DNA from: Verrucomicrobiota bacterium | Lineage (GTDB): Bacteria > Verrucomicrobiota > Verrucomicrobiia > Limisphaerales > UBA8199 | DNA: 64,000 nucleotides | Direction of reading: 5' to 3' | NCBI GenBank assembly: GCA_012517205.1 | Contig: JAAYVL010000022.1 | Location: forward strand, 1-64,000 | Shown: positions 35,031-43,976 of the stretch, one piece after another | Layout: each line of letters starts with the position of its first letter | Position numbering within the stretch: the first letter of the stretch is position 1 | Notes under the pieces: generated by a model | What the model saw: only the letters and a program-made list of their open reading frames with translations | Told to the model about the DNA's origin: nothing | Databases searched by the model: none | Program-made: the position numbers and the translations under genes

Positions 35031-35533
35031 AACTTTGGATTGCGCAAGGCTTCGGCGTTGGCCGCATTCCCCTGGCCCCGGGCACCTTTGGTTCGCTGCT
35101 GGGACTGCTCTGGTTCGGGCTGCTGCTCCTGACAGGGCATCTTTGGCTTTTTCTTGCCGGTACCCTCGCTGCCCTGGCCCTCTCCGTCTGGCTTTGCGGT
35201 GCTGCCGAGCGGTCCCTGGGGCAGACTGATCCCGGGAGCGTCGTGTTGGATGAAATTGCGGCCATGCCCCTGTGTTTTCTCGGCTGGATGGCGGTTCAAT
35301 TCTGGCACACCGGGGCCTGGCCCGCGCTATCCGCATTTTTCTCCGCGCGGACCTGGCCTCTGACGCTGGCGGTCTTTGCCGCGTTCCGCTTGTTCGATAT
35401 TCTCAAGCCCTGGCCGGTGCGCCAGAGCCAGTCATTGCCGGGGGGGTGGGGGGTGACGATGGACGACGTGCTGGCTGCGGTTTACGTCAACGTGATAGTG
35501 CTGCTGGCCATTGCCCTGGCCGCGCGGTTCTGA
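35027..35533 (+). CDS. pgpA: Phosphatidylglycerophosphatase A
   Basis: 168 residues from a GTG that overlaps the pgsA stop (GTGA). QGFGVGRIPLAPGTFGSLLG at the N-terminus, VLDEIAAMPLCF and KPWPVRQSQSLPGGWGVTMD with the following aspartate are PgpA signatures. It removes phosphate from phosphatidylglycerophosphate. The start is decided by the overlap and by the family N-terminus; the open frame begins far inside pgsA. Several hydrophobic segments fit a membrane enzyme. Confidence 0.94.
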   Translation: MKLWIAQGFGVGRIPLAPGTFGSLLGLLWFGLLLLTGHLWLFLAGTLAALALSVWLCGAAERSLGQTDPGSVVLDEIAAMPLCFLGWMAVQFWHTGAWPALSAFFSARTWPLTLAVFAAFRLFDILKPWPVRQSQSLPGGWGVTMDDVLAAVYVNVIVLLAIALAARF

Positions 35534-35539
35534 TTGCCG

Positions 35540-35565
35540 CCGCCCACGGGAGCCGGGGCGGTTTT
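35540..35565 (+). terminator. Terminator after pgpA
   Basis: CCGCCC (35540-35545) pairs with GGGCGG (35556-35561) around a 10-base loop and is followed by TTTT. It lies between the convergent pgpA and rodZ ends. The stem is short, so confidence is moderate. Confidence 0.45.
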
Positions 35566-35567
35566 CC

Positions 35568-36071
35568 TCAACGCGCCGGGCTGCGCGGTGCTGGCGGCAG
35601 CGGCAGCGTTTCTCCCCAATTGTCCGGGGCGGATGGATACCGTCCGGGTGATACCTTCTTCAACGGATCATGATGCCGCCAGGCGACCCAGCCCCAGAGC
35701 GCCGCGATAAAGAGCGCGACGGCTCCCAGGGCGATCAGCCATTGACGCCACGCCACCTGCGAAAGCTGCAACATCAGGAAGTCTGCCAGGTTGCGCGGGC
35801 GTTTGGCCAGCGGCGGCGGCTCGGCGAACTTGGCACTGCGCTCCAGTTCCTGATCCAAAGCCACCATGATTTGCGGCACATCCAGCTTGAGCAAACTCGC
35901 ATAACTGCGCACAAAACCACGCACATAAACCGTCGCGGAAAACACCTCATAATTCCCCTCTTCAACCGCTCGGATATGGTCGCTCCGCACCTTGGTGATC
36001 TCCGCCACCTGTTGCACCGTCAGGCTGCGAGCTTCCCGCCCCTGCCGTAGTTGTTCTGCGACTGTGGACAT
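35568..36071 (-). CDS. rodZ: RodZ-like helix-turn-helix membrane protein
   Basis: 167 residues from MSTVAEQLRQGREARSLT; an ATG three codons earlier is also open. An N-terminal HTH_25 domain (about 1-70, with VYVRGFVRSYASLL) is joined by a linker to one membrane helix (about 110-130, WLIALGAVALFIAALWGWVA) and a 40-residue proline-rich end. RodZ links MreB filaments to the membrane in rod-shaped cells. The long periplasmic domain of E. coli RodZ is missing, so only the core is present. Confidence 0.8.
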   Translation of the reverse strand: MSTVAEQLRQGREARSLTVQQVAEITKVRSDHIRAVEEGNYEVFSATVYVRGFVRSYASLLKLDVPQIMVALDQELERSAKFAEPPPLAKRPRNLADFLMLQLSQVAWRQWLIALGAVALFIAALWGWVAWRHHDPLKKVSPGRYPSAPDNWGETLPLPPAPRSPAR

Positions 36072-36167
36072 GTTCCCCATCTTTTAACGGTTTTAGCCCC
36101 GCTTGACAACCATGCAGGCAACGCATCCTGCAGGGAAAGACGCCCCGGACTTTTGCGCCCCGAATCT

Positions 36168-37115
36168 TCAGCCGCCCACCCGATCGCTGGCGTGGCGGGC
36201 GATCCATTTTCGTGACCACTCTACCGCTGCCAGGTTCATGTCGCACAACGGCGTGCAATGAAAGATCAGGCCTTCGATCTGCCCCTGGCTCAGCCACTGC
36301 CAGCCCAGACGGCATTGATGCTCCATGGCTTCCGTCGAAATCGGTTGGCCGGCGCCAAAGTCCCACATGTAAATCCCCAGCCGCGTCCGCCCGGTTGGGT
36401 TGATCTTGCGATAGGCGGCAAAGTTCCGCTCCAGGGCTGACAGGTCCCGAGCCTGCCACGTCCAGAAATACACCACGTCCACGTTCTCAAGATGCCGCTG
36501 GATTGCCGGGTGCAGTTGGTGGGAGTAGAGCACCAGGGACAATTCGAGCCGGCGTTTGCGGTTTGCCAGTTCCTGCTGAATCTGCCGTACCTGCTCGACG
36601 CTCAGATGCGCAGGGGCTTCTCCGCCTTCGGTCTTTGGAACCGCGTTGCCGAGGAAGAAATCATCCATATCCAACCCGACCAGGTTTGGCAGCTTCGCGG
36701 CTAAGCCGAGCGCCAACTGCTTCTTTTGCTCAGTGGTATGCCCGCTGTCTCCGTCCACAAAGCTCCACGTCAATCGCCGGGCGTGGGCGAATTGCCGGGC
36801 GTAGTCCTCGAACGGTGGTCGCGGCGTGCCCGTAAAGCGCACCATGCAGACATTGGGAATGCCCATATACTTGATTGCCGCTCCCGGGAGAATGTCTCCG
36901 CCCTGGCTGCCAATCCCAAACGAGTTCTTCAACGATCCGGCATCGTGCCCCCACATCCACAACCGGTCGCGCAGTTTGCGCCCGAAGGGCCGGATGTTTC
37001 CCAGGCAAACTGTTGGCTGCCCAGGCATTCCAGGCAGGGCGCAGGCGCCTGCCACCATCGCTGTGCGGGCGAGAAATCTTCGTCGGGTCAGGAAAGAGCT
37101 GGCAGGCGGGTGCAT
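36168..37115 (-). CDS. Tat-exported protein with barrel-like fold, function unknown
   Basis: 315 residues from MHPPASSFLTRRRFLARTAM. The twin-arginine signal is RRRFLARTAMVAGACALPG. The mature part has PNLVGLDMDDFFLG (about 145, an Asp cluster ending a strand) and VYFWTWQARDLSALERN, then GLIFHCTPLCDMNL, in a pattern like a TIM barrel of unassigned glycoside-hydrolase type. No catalytic pair can be named with confidence. The gene is isolated from its neighbours by more than 90 bases on either side. Confidence 0.65.
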   Translation of the reverse strand: MHPPASSFLTRRRFLARTAMVAGACALPGMPGQPTVCLGNIRPFGRKLRDRLWMWGHDAGSLKNSFGIGSQGGDILPGAAIKYMGIPNVCMVRFTGTPRPPFEDYARQFAHARRLTWSFVDGDSGHTTEQKKQLALGLAAKLPNLVGLDMDDFFLGNAVPKTEGGEAPAHLSVEQVRQIQQELANRKRRLELSLVLYSHQLHPAIQRHLENVDVVYFWTWQARDLSALERNFAAYRKINPTGRTRLGIYMWDFGAGQPISTEAMEHQCRLGWQWLSQGQIEGLIFHCTPLCDMNLAAVEWSRKWIARHASDRVGG

Positions 37116-37477
37116 GGGAGCAGTTCCTATTCTATCGCTGGGGGGCGAGTAAGAAAGCCAAAGACGGACATCGTGCTCATTCTGTAGCAAATAATCACAT
37201 AATGGGCGGCTGCGACAAGCTAATTAAGGCTTCTTTTGTTCACCCTGCAACCGCTAATCCGGGAACGTAAAAAGGCTGCGGACGGGATGTCGGCCTCGTG
37301 AATCACTCTATGCGGCCGCTGGGCAAGCTGATCCGCTTTGGCGGAGATGGGAGATGCCGTTTCCGGAGTCCGGCATAAGGGTGAGCAGGGCTGGTTCTGC
37401 CGGGGCGTTGCTGGCGATGCGTTCCCAATCCAGCAAGGAGATTTCGGGAGGCTTCGGTGCCTGGATAGATTTGAGGC
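37116..37477. other. Intergenic region downstream of thiM
   Basis: 362 bases. The left part (37130-37270) is AT-rich and probably carries the promoter of the Tat-exported gene. The right part holds frames without recognisable content. No terminator, riboswitch or thiE-like fragment was found. Confidence 0.4.
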
Positions 37478-38314
37478 TTACGGTTTGTCCTGCCGCGCCG
37501 TGGGCGGCTGCTGAAGAATGTCAATTCTTTGCCGATGATCCACGGTTGGCCAGTCCAGGCGATAAAGGCAATCGAAGAGCCGCTCCTTAAAAGAGGCCGG
37601 GCCGGTGGCCTTTTCGGCAGCGATTTCAGCGGCAATACCGAAGCACGCCAGAGCGCAGGCGGCGGCCAGCGTCGCATCGTGTTCCACCGCCGCAAAAGCC
37701 CCGATGATCGAAGCCGCCATGCAACCGGTTCCGACCACGCGCGTCATCAGGGAATGACCGTTTTTGACGAGATAGGTGCTTTTCCCGTTGGTGGCGATGT
37801 CCCATTGGCCGGTGATTACGACGGTGGCCTGGCGTTGGTCCGCCAATCGCTGCGCCAGCGAGACCAGGTCGGCGCTAATTTCCGTCGCATCCACCCCCCG
37901 GGTTTTGACGTCCGCGCCGCTGATCCTGGCGATTTCGGAAGCGTTGCCTTTGATCACGGTTACCCTGGCTTCGTTGAGGAGTTCCAGACTTTTTCGGTCG
38001 CGCAAGGCGGTTGCACCGGCACCGCAGGCATCCAAAACCACGGGGATGCCTTTCTGGTTAGCGCTCCGGGCGGCCAGTTTCATGGCCTCAACCAGATCGG
38101 TTGTCAAGGTGCCGATGTTCAAAACCACGGCAGAGGCGATTTGGGCCATTTCAGCGGCTTCCTCGCGCGCGTGAGCCATTACCGGCGATGCCCCCAGGGT
38201 TTTCAGCACCTGGGCGCAGTCGTAAATGGTCACCCAGTTAGTCAGGTGATGCACCACGGGGGATTGCTGCCGGATTTTCTCCAGCAGAACGAAGGTATTG
38301 GGGCTGGCCGTCAT
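37478..38314 (-). CDS. thiM: Hydroxyethylthiazole kinase
   Basis: 278 residues. ThiM phosphorylates 4-methyl-5-(2-hydroxyethyl)thiazole, salvaging the thiazole half of thiamine. Visible are HHLTNWVTIYDCAQ (about 22-35), VVLDACGAGAT, VIKGNASEIA and the anion-hole/catalytic VVGTGCMAASIIGAF (about 190-204). It lies 39 bases after an HD-domain gene on the same strand, with no thiD or thiE nearby. No TPP riboswitch core was found in the upstream gene's leader. Confidence 0.92.
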   Translation of the reverse strand: MTASPNTFVLLEKIRQQSPVVHHLTNWVTIYDCAQVLKTLGASPVMAHAREEAAEMAQIASAVVLNIGTLTTDLVEAMKLAARSANQKGIPVVLDACGAGATALRDRKSLELLNEARVTVIKGNASEIARISGADVKTRGVDATEISADLVSLAQRLADQRQATVVITGQWDIATNGKSTYLVKNGHSLMTRVVGTGCMAASIIGAFAAVEHDATLAAACALACFGIAAEIAAEKATGPASFKERLFDCLYRLDWPTVDHRQRIDILQQPPTARQDKP

Positions 38315-38353
38315 GGGGGAAAGGAGAAAATTCAGCTTGCCGAAAGCTCTGGA

Positions 38354-38962
38354 TTACAAGTCGCCGCCATCCACCTCGGATTCAACAGCCTCCAGAAAAG
38401 CTTTGAGAGCCTTGACGCGCGGTTCGGCCAGACGGTGCGCAGATGGCAGTTCAAGCAGTGTAGGCAGGCGCTCCAGGTTGCACCGCAGAGCCTGAACAGC
38501 GTCGGCATGGCGCACGAACCTCGTGTCGCGGCCTACTTTGCTGACGACGCGGAGAACCGCGACGGCTCCGAGTTGTTCCAGCAAATCGGCATCCCGCAGC
38601 AGCGTGCCTTCAAAGCTGGTCGGCTGGCACGTGGGCAAGTGCGTCCGGACAGCTTCAAGGGTTGCGGGAATCTTGTCCTCCGGGAACCCGAATTGCCGGA
38701 GAATCGCAGGCACTTCTCTGGCCGCATACGCCACGTGGTCCCAGGCCGCAAGCGCCGCCGGTTCTTCCGGCCGATGCCCGACGAAGACCCCGAGGTCATG
38801 CATCCAGGCCGCCGCATACAGGATGTCGTCATCGTAGGGTTTGTCTTCTGCCAGCCGCCGAGCGAGGCGGTACAGCCGCGGTTGGTGGCTGAACTTATCC
38901 GGCGGCTTTGCCTGGGCGCGGATATAATCAGCGATCGCCTCGCGGTATCCGGGTTGAATCAT
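38354..38962 (-). CDS. HD-domain metal-dependent phosphohydrolase
   Basis: 202 residues from MIQPGYREAIADYI. The frame is open to 39205, but the extra part spans a promoter-like sequence. The metal site is suggested by SHQPRLYRLARRLA, AAWMHDLGVFVGH (the HD pair) and LLRDADLLEQLG. HD hydrolases cleave phosphoesters of nucleotides or small metabolites. It is 39 bases upstream of thiM and probably co-transcribed, so a substrate in thiamine or pyrophosphate metabolism is possible but unproven. Confidence 0.75.
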   Translation of the reverse strand: MIQPGYREAIADYIRAQAKPPDKFSHQPRLYRLARRLAEDKPYDDDILYAAAWMHDLGVFVGHRPEEPAALAAWDHVAYAAREVPAILRQFGFPEDKIPATLEAVRTHLPTCQPTSFEGTLLRDADLLEQLGAVAVLRVVSKVGRDTRFVRHADAVQALRCNLERLPTLLELPSAHRLAEPRVKALKAFLEAVESEVDGGDL

Positions 38963-38967
38963 GCCGC

Positions 38968-38998
38968 AGGATAGCAGTGCCGCCGTCAACTCTGTCAA
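38968..38998 (-). promoter_or_regulatory. Candidate leaderless promoter of the HD-domain gene and thiM
   Basis: On the minus strand TTGACA (38993-38998), a 19-base spacer and TATCCT (38968-38973) lie immediately upstream. Only five bases separate the -10 box from the ATG at 38962, and no Shine-Dalgarno sequence is present. This argues for the shorter protein start and for a leaderless message. Confidence 0.45.
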
Positions 38999-39418
38999 GC
39001 GCCGCACATTGATCAAGGTAAGCGCGAGTTGCCAACCCTCCGAGGCTAATTCCAAGGGTAAATATTCCCCGCCCACTCGGGTCAAGGTGCGGGACCTGAC
39101 AAACGCAACGGCCGAGTTCCTGAAGAGCTGACAGGGTTGGCCCGGGAAAGGCGTCCCAGGCCGGGCGTTGGCATCAGCGTCCGCTATCCTGGGGACGCAG
39201 TTCAAAACGAAGATGCGCCTTGAACCGAATCGCAGCTAAAAAAGAGCTTGCGTATTTATTTGGGAACTGCCAGTCTCTGGATGTCTGTAGATAGCTTGTC
39301 AATCCCATGGCATGGTAAATCTTCAGGTGAACTCAGTTCAGTGATGATTTGAAACCCGATGAGCGGGAACAGTCTGGCGAGAGCAATAGTTAGTCTAGGA
39401 CAGTAGTTAGAGAATCGA
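38999..39418. other. Intergenic region upstream of the RRM protein gene
   Basis: About 420 bases. The last 180, from 39238, are AT-rich and probably hold the promoter and a long leader of the RNA-binding protein, including GGTGAACTCAGTTCAGTGATG. Long structured leaders are common for bacterial RRM and cold-shock genes, but I could not fold this one reliably. No gene is seen. Confidence 0.35.
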
Positions 39419-39724
39419 ATGAGTGCAAAACTGTTTGTAGGAAACCTTTCCTTCAACATCACCGAAAACGATCTGCAGGACGCCTTTGCCGTCCATGGCA
39501 CGGTCGTCGAAGCCAATCTGATGATGGACCGGGCCACGGGCCGTCCGCGCGGGTTTGGGTTCGTTACCATGAGCACGCCCGAGGAGGCGGAAAAGGCCAT
39601 TCAGGCCTTGAATAATACGGAATTGGCGGGCAGAAAACTGACCGTCAATATCGCCCGGCCTCGCGAAGAACGCCCGATTGGCGGCTCGCGTGGTTACGGC
39701 GGGCGTGGTCGCGAGCGGTATTAA
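39419..39724 (+). CDS. Small RRM-type RNA-binding protein
   Basis: 101 residues with one RNA-recognition motif: RNP2 is KLFVGNL (about 4-10) and RNP1 is RGFGFVTM (about 44-51). A glycine/arginine tail (GGSRGYGGRGRERY) follows. Such proteins resemble cyanobacterial Rbp proteins, bind single-stranded RNA and are often cold-induced. The gene is monocistronic, with a strong terminator 23 bases after the stop. Confidence 0.92.
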   Translation: MSAKLFVGNLSFNITENDLQDAFAVHGTVVEANLMMDRATGRPRGFGFVTMSTPEEAEKAIQALNNTELAGRKLTVNIARPREERPIGGSRGYGGRGRERY

Positions 39725-39746
39725 TTTAATCGCTTGCTTGGATTCA

Positions 39747-39778
39747 GGGGCCCGGGCGCACCGGGCCCCATTCTTTTT
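39747..39778 (+). terminator. Strong intrinsic terminator after the RRM gene
   Basis: GGGGCCCGG (39747-39755) and CCGGGCCCC (39761-39769) form a perfect 9-base stem with the loop GCGCA, followed by ATTCTTTTT. This is the clearest Rho-independent terminator in the window. Confidence 0.85.
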
Positions 39779-39896
39779 GCCGGCGGCGGTTATTGCAGCC
39801 GGAGAGGAGGGTAGGTTGCGGGCGGTGCGGGTGAACAAGGCGCCAATCGCCGGCCGCGGTAGCGGCACGCGTTCATGCGAGCGCAGCCCGGTCTAA

Positions 39897-40748
39897 TCAG
39901 GCAACAAATTCCAGTTCCGGTTGCCGGGGGATCAGTCCGCGCGCCGCCGCTTGCCCCAGGAACCGCCGGATGGACTCGCGGCCTTTTTCACCGTAGTCGA
40001 GCGTCCAGTGGTTCACATACATGCCGACGAACTTGTCGGCCAGGTCCAGGCCCATGTCGCGGGCGTATTGCAGGGCATGCTGTACCGCTGCAGGCCGATG
40101 ATCGAGGCTGTATTGGATGCTGGCTGTCAGCACATCCGACACCGTGCGGCGTATGGCCGGCGGGAAGCGCTTGTGGATGACATTGCCCCCCAGGGGCAGG
40201 GGCAAGCCTTCGTTGGTTCGGCCCCACCAGGCGCCCAGGTCCTCGCACATTTGCAGGCCCTGCTGCTGATACGTGAGCTGGCCCTCGTGGATGATCAACC
40301 CAACCTCGGCCCGGCCGTCCCGGACGGCGGCGAAGATTTGATCGAACGGGACCACAAGGCAGTCCAGTTCGCAGGCGGGCTGGTTCAGCCATAGCTGCAA
40401 CGCGAGGAAGGCGCTGGTCATCGTGCCCGGCACGGCAATTCGTTTGCGGCGGATCTCGGCGGCCGAAAGCTTGTCCCTGGCCACGAGCATGGGGCCGTAG
40501 CCGTCGCCCATGCTCGCGCCGCTCGGCAGCAGGGCATAATGCCCGCTGACGTAGGCATAGGCGTGAATGCTGATGGCCGAGATGTCGAGCTCGCCGCGCG
40601 TGGCCCGTTCGTTGAGGGTTTGGATATCCTGCAGGATATGCTGGAAACGAAAGCCGCCGGTTGGAATCAAGTCGCGGGCCAACCCGTAGAACATGAACGC
40701 ATCGTCCGGGTCGGGCGAGTGGCCAAGCGTAAGAGTGTTTTGCGACAT
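39897..40748 (-). CDS. mqnD: 1,4-Dihydroxy-6-naphthoate synthase
   Basis: 283 residues. MqnD acts on cyclic dehypoxanthinyl futalosine to give 1,4-dihydroxy-6-naphthoate in the futalosine route to menaquinone. The opening GHSPDPDDAFMFYGL, ISIHAYAYVSGHYALLPSG and the periplasmic-binding-protein-like fold identify it. The nucleophilic His is probably in one of the conserved loops (LIIHEGQLTYQ). No other mqn gene is adjacent. Its presence implies respiration with menaquinone made without the classical Men route. Confidence 0.92.
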   Translation of the reverse strand: MSQNTLTLGHSPDPDDAFMFYGLARDLIPTGGFRFQHILQDIQTLNERATRGELDISAISIHAYAYVSGHYALLPSGASMGDGYGPMLVARDKLSAAEIRRKRIAVPGTMTSAFLALQLWLNQPACELDCLVVPFDQIFAAVRDGRAEVGLIIHEGQLTYQQQGLQMCEDLGAWWGRTNEGLPLPLGGNVIHKRFPPAIRRTVSDVLTASIQYSLDHRPAAVQHALQYARDMGLDLADKFVGMYVNHWTLDYGEKGRESIRRFLGQAAARGLIPRQPELEFVA

Positions 40749-40838
40749 GCGCGCAGGCTACTCCGTTTTCCGCGCGGTTGTCACGCCGAGAAGTTCGCCG
40801 CGCTTTTGCGCCCGGGTCGCCGGGTGCGTCCAATCCGC

Positions 40839-40866
40839 TTGTCTTCGCCTGCGCGCGCCCTAAACT
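40839..40866 (+). promoter_or_regulatory. Candidate promoter of the UvrD-like helicase gene
   Basis: TTGTCT (40839-40844), a 16-base spacer and TAAACT (40861-40866) lie eight bases before the ATG at 40875. As for the HD-domain gene, this leaves virtually no 5' leader. Confidence 0.35.
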
Positions 40867-40874
40867 GCGCGGCG

Positions 40875-43028
40875 ATGGGCCATCTGGACACGCTTAACCC
40901 GCAGCAAAGACTGGCCGTGGAGACGATTCACGGCCCGGTCTTGATCCTGGCCGGCGCGGGAACCGGCAAGACGCGGGTGATTACGCATCGCGTGGCGCAT
41001 CTCATCGAGCGCGGGATTGCCCCCGGCCACATTCTGGGCGTCACATTCACCAACAAGGCGGCGCGCGAGATGCAGGAGCGGGTCGCCCAACTGATCCGCA
41101 AACGGCTGCGAACTCCCGGGGGCGAGGCGCCGGGCGGCTCCCCGGCCTCCGCGCCCGCCGCGGCCCCTTTGTCCCCCACCATTTGCACCTTTCACTCCTT
41201 GTGCGTGCGCATTTTGCGGCAGCACATCGAGAAACTCGGCTACAAGCGCAACTTCGTCATCTATGACGAAGCGGAGCAACTTGGCGTCCTCAAAAAGATC
41301 CTGGCGCAGATTTCCACCCCGGATGCGAAGGCTGATCCCGCGGCAATTCTGGCCTGGCTCAGCCGGCTTCGCAATGGCGGCGAGCATGCGACGGCGTTGT
41401 CCGACCCCGGCTGGCGCGCCCTGGCCGAGCACCTCCGCGCCCGCTACGAATCGGCCCTGCGCGCCTGCAATGCGGTGGACTTTGACGATTTGATTCTGCT
41501 CACGCTGCGGCTCTTCCGCGAGCAGCCCGTGGCGCTGGAAGCCTGCCGCGCCCGCTACCGCTACGTGATGGTGGATGAATACCAGGACACCAACGCCGCG
41601 CAATTCCGCCTGGTCCATGACCTGACCCGCGAGCACCGCAACCTTTGCGTGGTCGGCGACGACGATCAAAGCATTTACGGCTGGCGCGGCGCGGAAATCG
41701 CCAACCTGCTCGAGATCGAGAAGCATTACCCGGAAACGCGGGTTATCAAGCTCGAGCAAAACTACCGTTCCACCAACACGATCCTCGCCGCCGCCAACGC
41801 GGTCATTCGACACAACGTCCGGCGCCGGGGCAAAAGATTATGGTCGCAAAAAGGCGATGGGCCGAAGATCACGTTGCATGCTTTTGCCAGCGATGAGGAG
41901 GAAGCGCGCACCATAGCCGAGCAGATCGAGTTTGCCCGGCTCGCCCACCGCACGCCCTGGGCCCACCAGGCAATTCTCTTTCGCACCAATGCCCAGTCGC
42001 GCCCGCTGGAAACCGCCCTGCGCCAGGCCGGCGTGCGCTACCGCCTGGTCGGCGGCCAGAGCTTCTTCGACCGGCGCGAGATTCGCGACTTCCTGGCGTA
42101 CCTGAAGGCGCTGCTGAATCCGAGCGACGACGTGAGCCTGCTGCGCATCGCGAACGTGCCGGCGCGGGGCCTGAGCGACGCCACGATGGAGCGCCTGCTG
42201 GCGGCGAGCAGCGAGCGCAAATGCCCGGTCTTTGCGGCAATGAAGAACCCGGCGGTGACGACCTCCTTTCCCTCCCGCCCGCGCGAAAGCATCGCCCGCT
42301 TTGTCGAACTCATCGAGCGCACGCAGGAGCAGCTCCTGGCCCCGCGGGAGCCCGGGGCGCGCGATCCCCGGGCGCTGCAGAACTGGGCCAACGGCTTCCT
42401 GACCGAGATCGGCTACTTCGCGGAAATACGCCGGCTCGAAAAGAACCCCGAAACCGCGGAGAACCGGCTCCGGAACCTCAAAGACCTCATCGCCACTCTC
42501 GACGAATCCGCCAGCGCCGCGCCGTCCCGGTTCGAGGGCCTGCAGACATTTCTGGAGCAGATCACCCTGGACGCCGGGCGCGAGGAAGAAAAAGAACCGG
42601 ACGCGAATGACGGGGTCACACTCATTACGATGCACAGTTGCAAGGGGCTGGAGTTTCCGCACGTTTACGTGGTCGGCATGGAAAACGGACTGCTGCCGCA
42701 TTCGCGCGCACAGGCGGACGGCACGCTCGACGAGGAGCGCCGCCTGTTCTATGTCGCCATTACCCGCGCCATGCAAACGCTTACCATCAGCCATTGCGGC
42801 GCGCGGAAAAAATACGGCACCCCTGTGCCGTGCCATCCCTCGCCGTTCCTCCAGGACCTGCCGCCCGAATTGGTGGAGCACGCCGACGAGCGGGCCCGCC
42901 AGCCCGTCACGCCGCAATCCGCCAAGGCCAACTTCGCCATCCTGCGCGCCTCCCTGGACAACGCGGAGCCTCCACCGGCCCCGTCACGCGCCGGGCCGAA
43001 CCGGGCGCGCGGAGAAACGCCTCGCTAG
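40875..43028 (+). CDS. UvrD/PcrA-type ATP-dependent DNA helicase
   Basis: 717 residues from MGHLDTLNPQQRLAVETIHG. The frame is open upstream, but the region overlaps mqnD antisense. Walker A is LAGAGTGKT (about 25-33), motif II VDEYQDTN, motif III GDDDQSIYGWRGAE, motif IV RTNAQSRPLE and motif VI VAITRAM. It is a superfamily 1A 3'-5' helicase acting in nucleotide-excision repair and removal of recombinase filaments. A Pro/Ala-rich insert near 90-100 and a short C-terminal tail without the usual PcrA tudor-like end are noted. It abuts the convergent pyrD gene. Confidence 0.92.
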   Translation: MGHLDTLNPQQRLAVETIHGPVLILAGAGTGKTRVITHRVAHLIERGIAPGHILGVTFTNKAAREMQERVAQLIRKRLRTPGGEAPGGSPASAPAAAPLSPTICTFHSLCVRILRQHIEKLGYKRNFVIYDEAEQLGVLKKILAQISTPDAKADPAAILAWLSRLRNGGEHATALSDPGWRALAEHLRARYESALRACNAVDFDDLILLTLRLFREQPVALEACRARYRYVMVDEYQDTNAAQFRLVHDLTREHRNLCVVGDDDQSIYGWRGAEIANLLEIEKHYPETRVIKLEQNYRSTNTILAAANAVIRHNVRRRGKRLWSQKGDGPKITLHAFASDEEEARTIAEQIEFARLAHRTPWAHQAILFRTNAQSRPLETALRQAGVRYRLVGGQSFFDRREIRDFLAYLKALLNPSDDVSLLRIANVPARGLSDATMERLLAASSERKCPVFAAMKNPAVTTSFPSRPRESIARFVELIERTQEQLLAPREPGARDPRALQNWANGFLTEIGYFAEIRRLEKNPETAENRLRNLKDLIATLDESASAAPSRFEGLQTFLEQITLDAGREEEKEPDANDGVTLITMHSCKGLEFPHVYVVGMENGLLPHSRAQADGTLDEERRLFYVAITRAMQTLTISHCGARKKYGTPVPCHPSPFLQDLPPELVEHADERARQPVTPQSAKANFAILRASLDNAEPPPAPSRAGPNRARGETPR

Positions 43029-43976
43029 TCAGGGGTGGCGGACGGTTGCTTCCGGGGCGCGGCCTTTGCCCGCCCGGGCGCAGCCGATGAGCTGCCGCAC
43101 GTCCGCGAGGTTTTCCTGGCGCATAAACTGGCGCAGGCCGGCGATGATTTGCAGGGCGGTTTGGGGGGCGTAGAAGTTCGCCGTGCCGACGGCGACGGCG
43201 GTGGCGCCGGCCATGATAAACTCGAGGGCGTCCGCGGTGTTCTGAATGCCGCCCATGCCGATGATGGGGATCCGAACCGCCTGGGCGGCCTCCCAAACCA
43301 GCTTGAGGGCGATGGGCTTGATGCACGGGCCCGACAAGCCGCCGGTGACGTTGGCCAGCACGGGACGGCGGGTTTCGACATCAATAGCCATCGCCGGATA
43401 GCTGTTCATGATGGACAGGGCATCGCTGCCGGCGGCTTCCGCCGCCTGGGCGTAGGGGACGATGCTGACCACGTTCGGACTCAGTTTGGTAATCAACGGC
43501 AGCCGGGTCGCCGCCCGGCACGCGGCCACCACCTGGCGAAGGAGCGCGGGGTCGGTGCCGAACTGCGCGCCGCCTTCCTTGATGTTGGGGCAGGAGACGT
43601 TCAACTCCAAAGCACCGACGCCGCTGAGGGCATCGAGGCGGCGGGCCACCTCGGCGTATTCCTCGACGGAGGTCCCCCAGATGTTGATGATCGTGGGCAC
43701 TTTCAACTGCTGGAGAAACGGCCAGTAGCTGCGAATAAAGCCGTCCACGCCGGGTCCTTGCAAGCCAATGGCGTTGATCAGGCCGCTGGTGACCTCGACC
43801 AACCGCGGCGTCGGGTTGCCGCGGACAGGGTCGCGCCGGATTCCCTTAACGACCACCGCGCCGAGCTGGTTCAGGTCAAGGAGTTGGGCGTATTCAACGC
43901 CGTAGCCAAAGGTGCCCGAGGCCACGGTGACCGGGTTGGGCAGCGCCAGGCCGCCGATTTGGACGGCCAGGTTCAT
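43029..43976 (-). CDS. pyrD: Dihydroorotate dehydrogenase B, catalytic subunit
   Basis: 315 residues of the class 1B enzyme that oxidises dihydroorotate to orotate. The N-terminus PNPVTVASGTFGYGVEYAQL, the catalytic cysteine in ELNVSCPNIKEGG (Cys about 129) and IIGMGGIQNTADALEF are present. Its start overlaps the pyrK stop by four bases (ATGA), so the NAD-linked electron-transfer partner is co-translated. Confidence 0.94.
   Translation of the reverse strand: MNLAVQIGGLALPNPVTVASGTFGYGVEYAQLLDLNQLGAVVVKGIRRDPVRGNPTPRLVEVTSGLINAIGLQGPGVDGFIRSYWPFLQQLKVPTIINIWGTSVEEYAEVARRLDALSGVGALELNVSCPNIKEGGAQFGTDPALLRQVVAACRAATRLPLITKLSPNVVSIVPYAQAAEAAGSDALSIMNSYPAMAIDVETRRPVLANVTGGLSGPCIKPIALKLVWEAAQAVRIPIIGMGGIQNTADALEFIMAGATAVAVGTANFYAPQTALQIIAGLRQFMRQENLADVRQLIGCARAGKGRAPEATVRHP

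Noticed and set aside
38963..39205. TPP riboswitch upstream of the HD-domain gene and thiM
   Set aside because: The CTGAGA and ACCTGAT-type core elements are absent; a simple promoter with no leader fits better.
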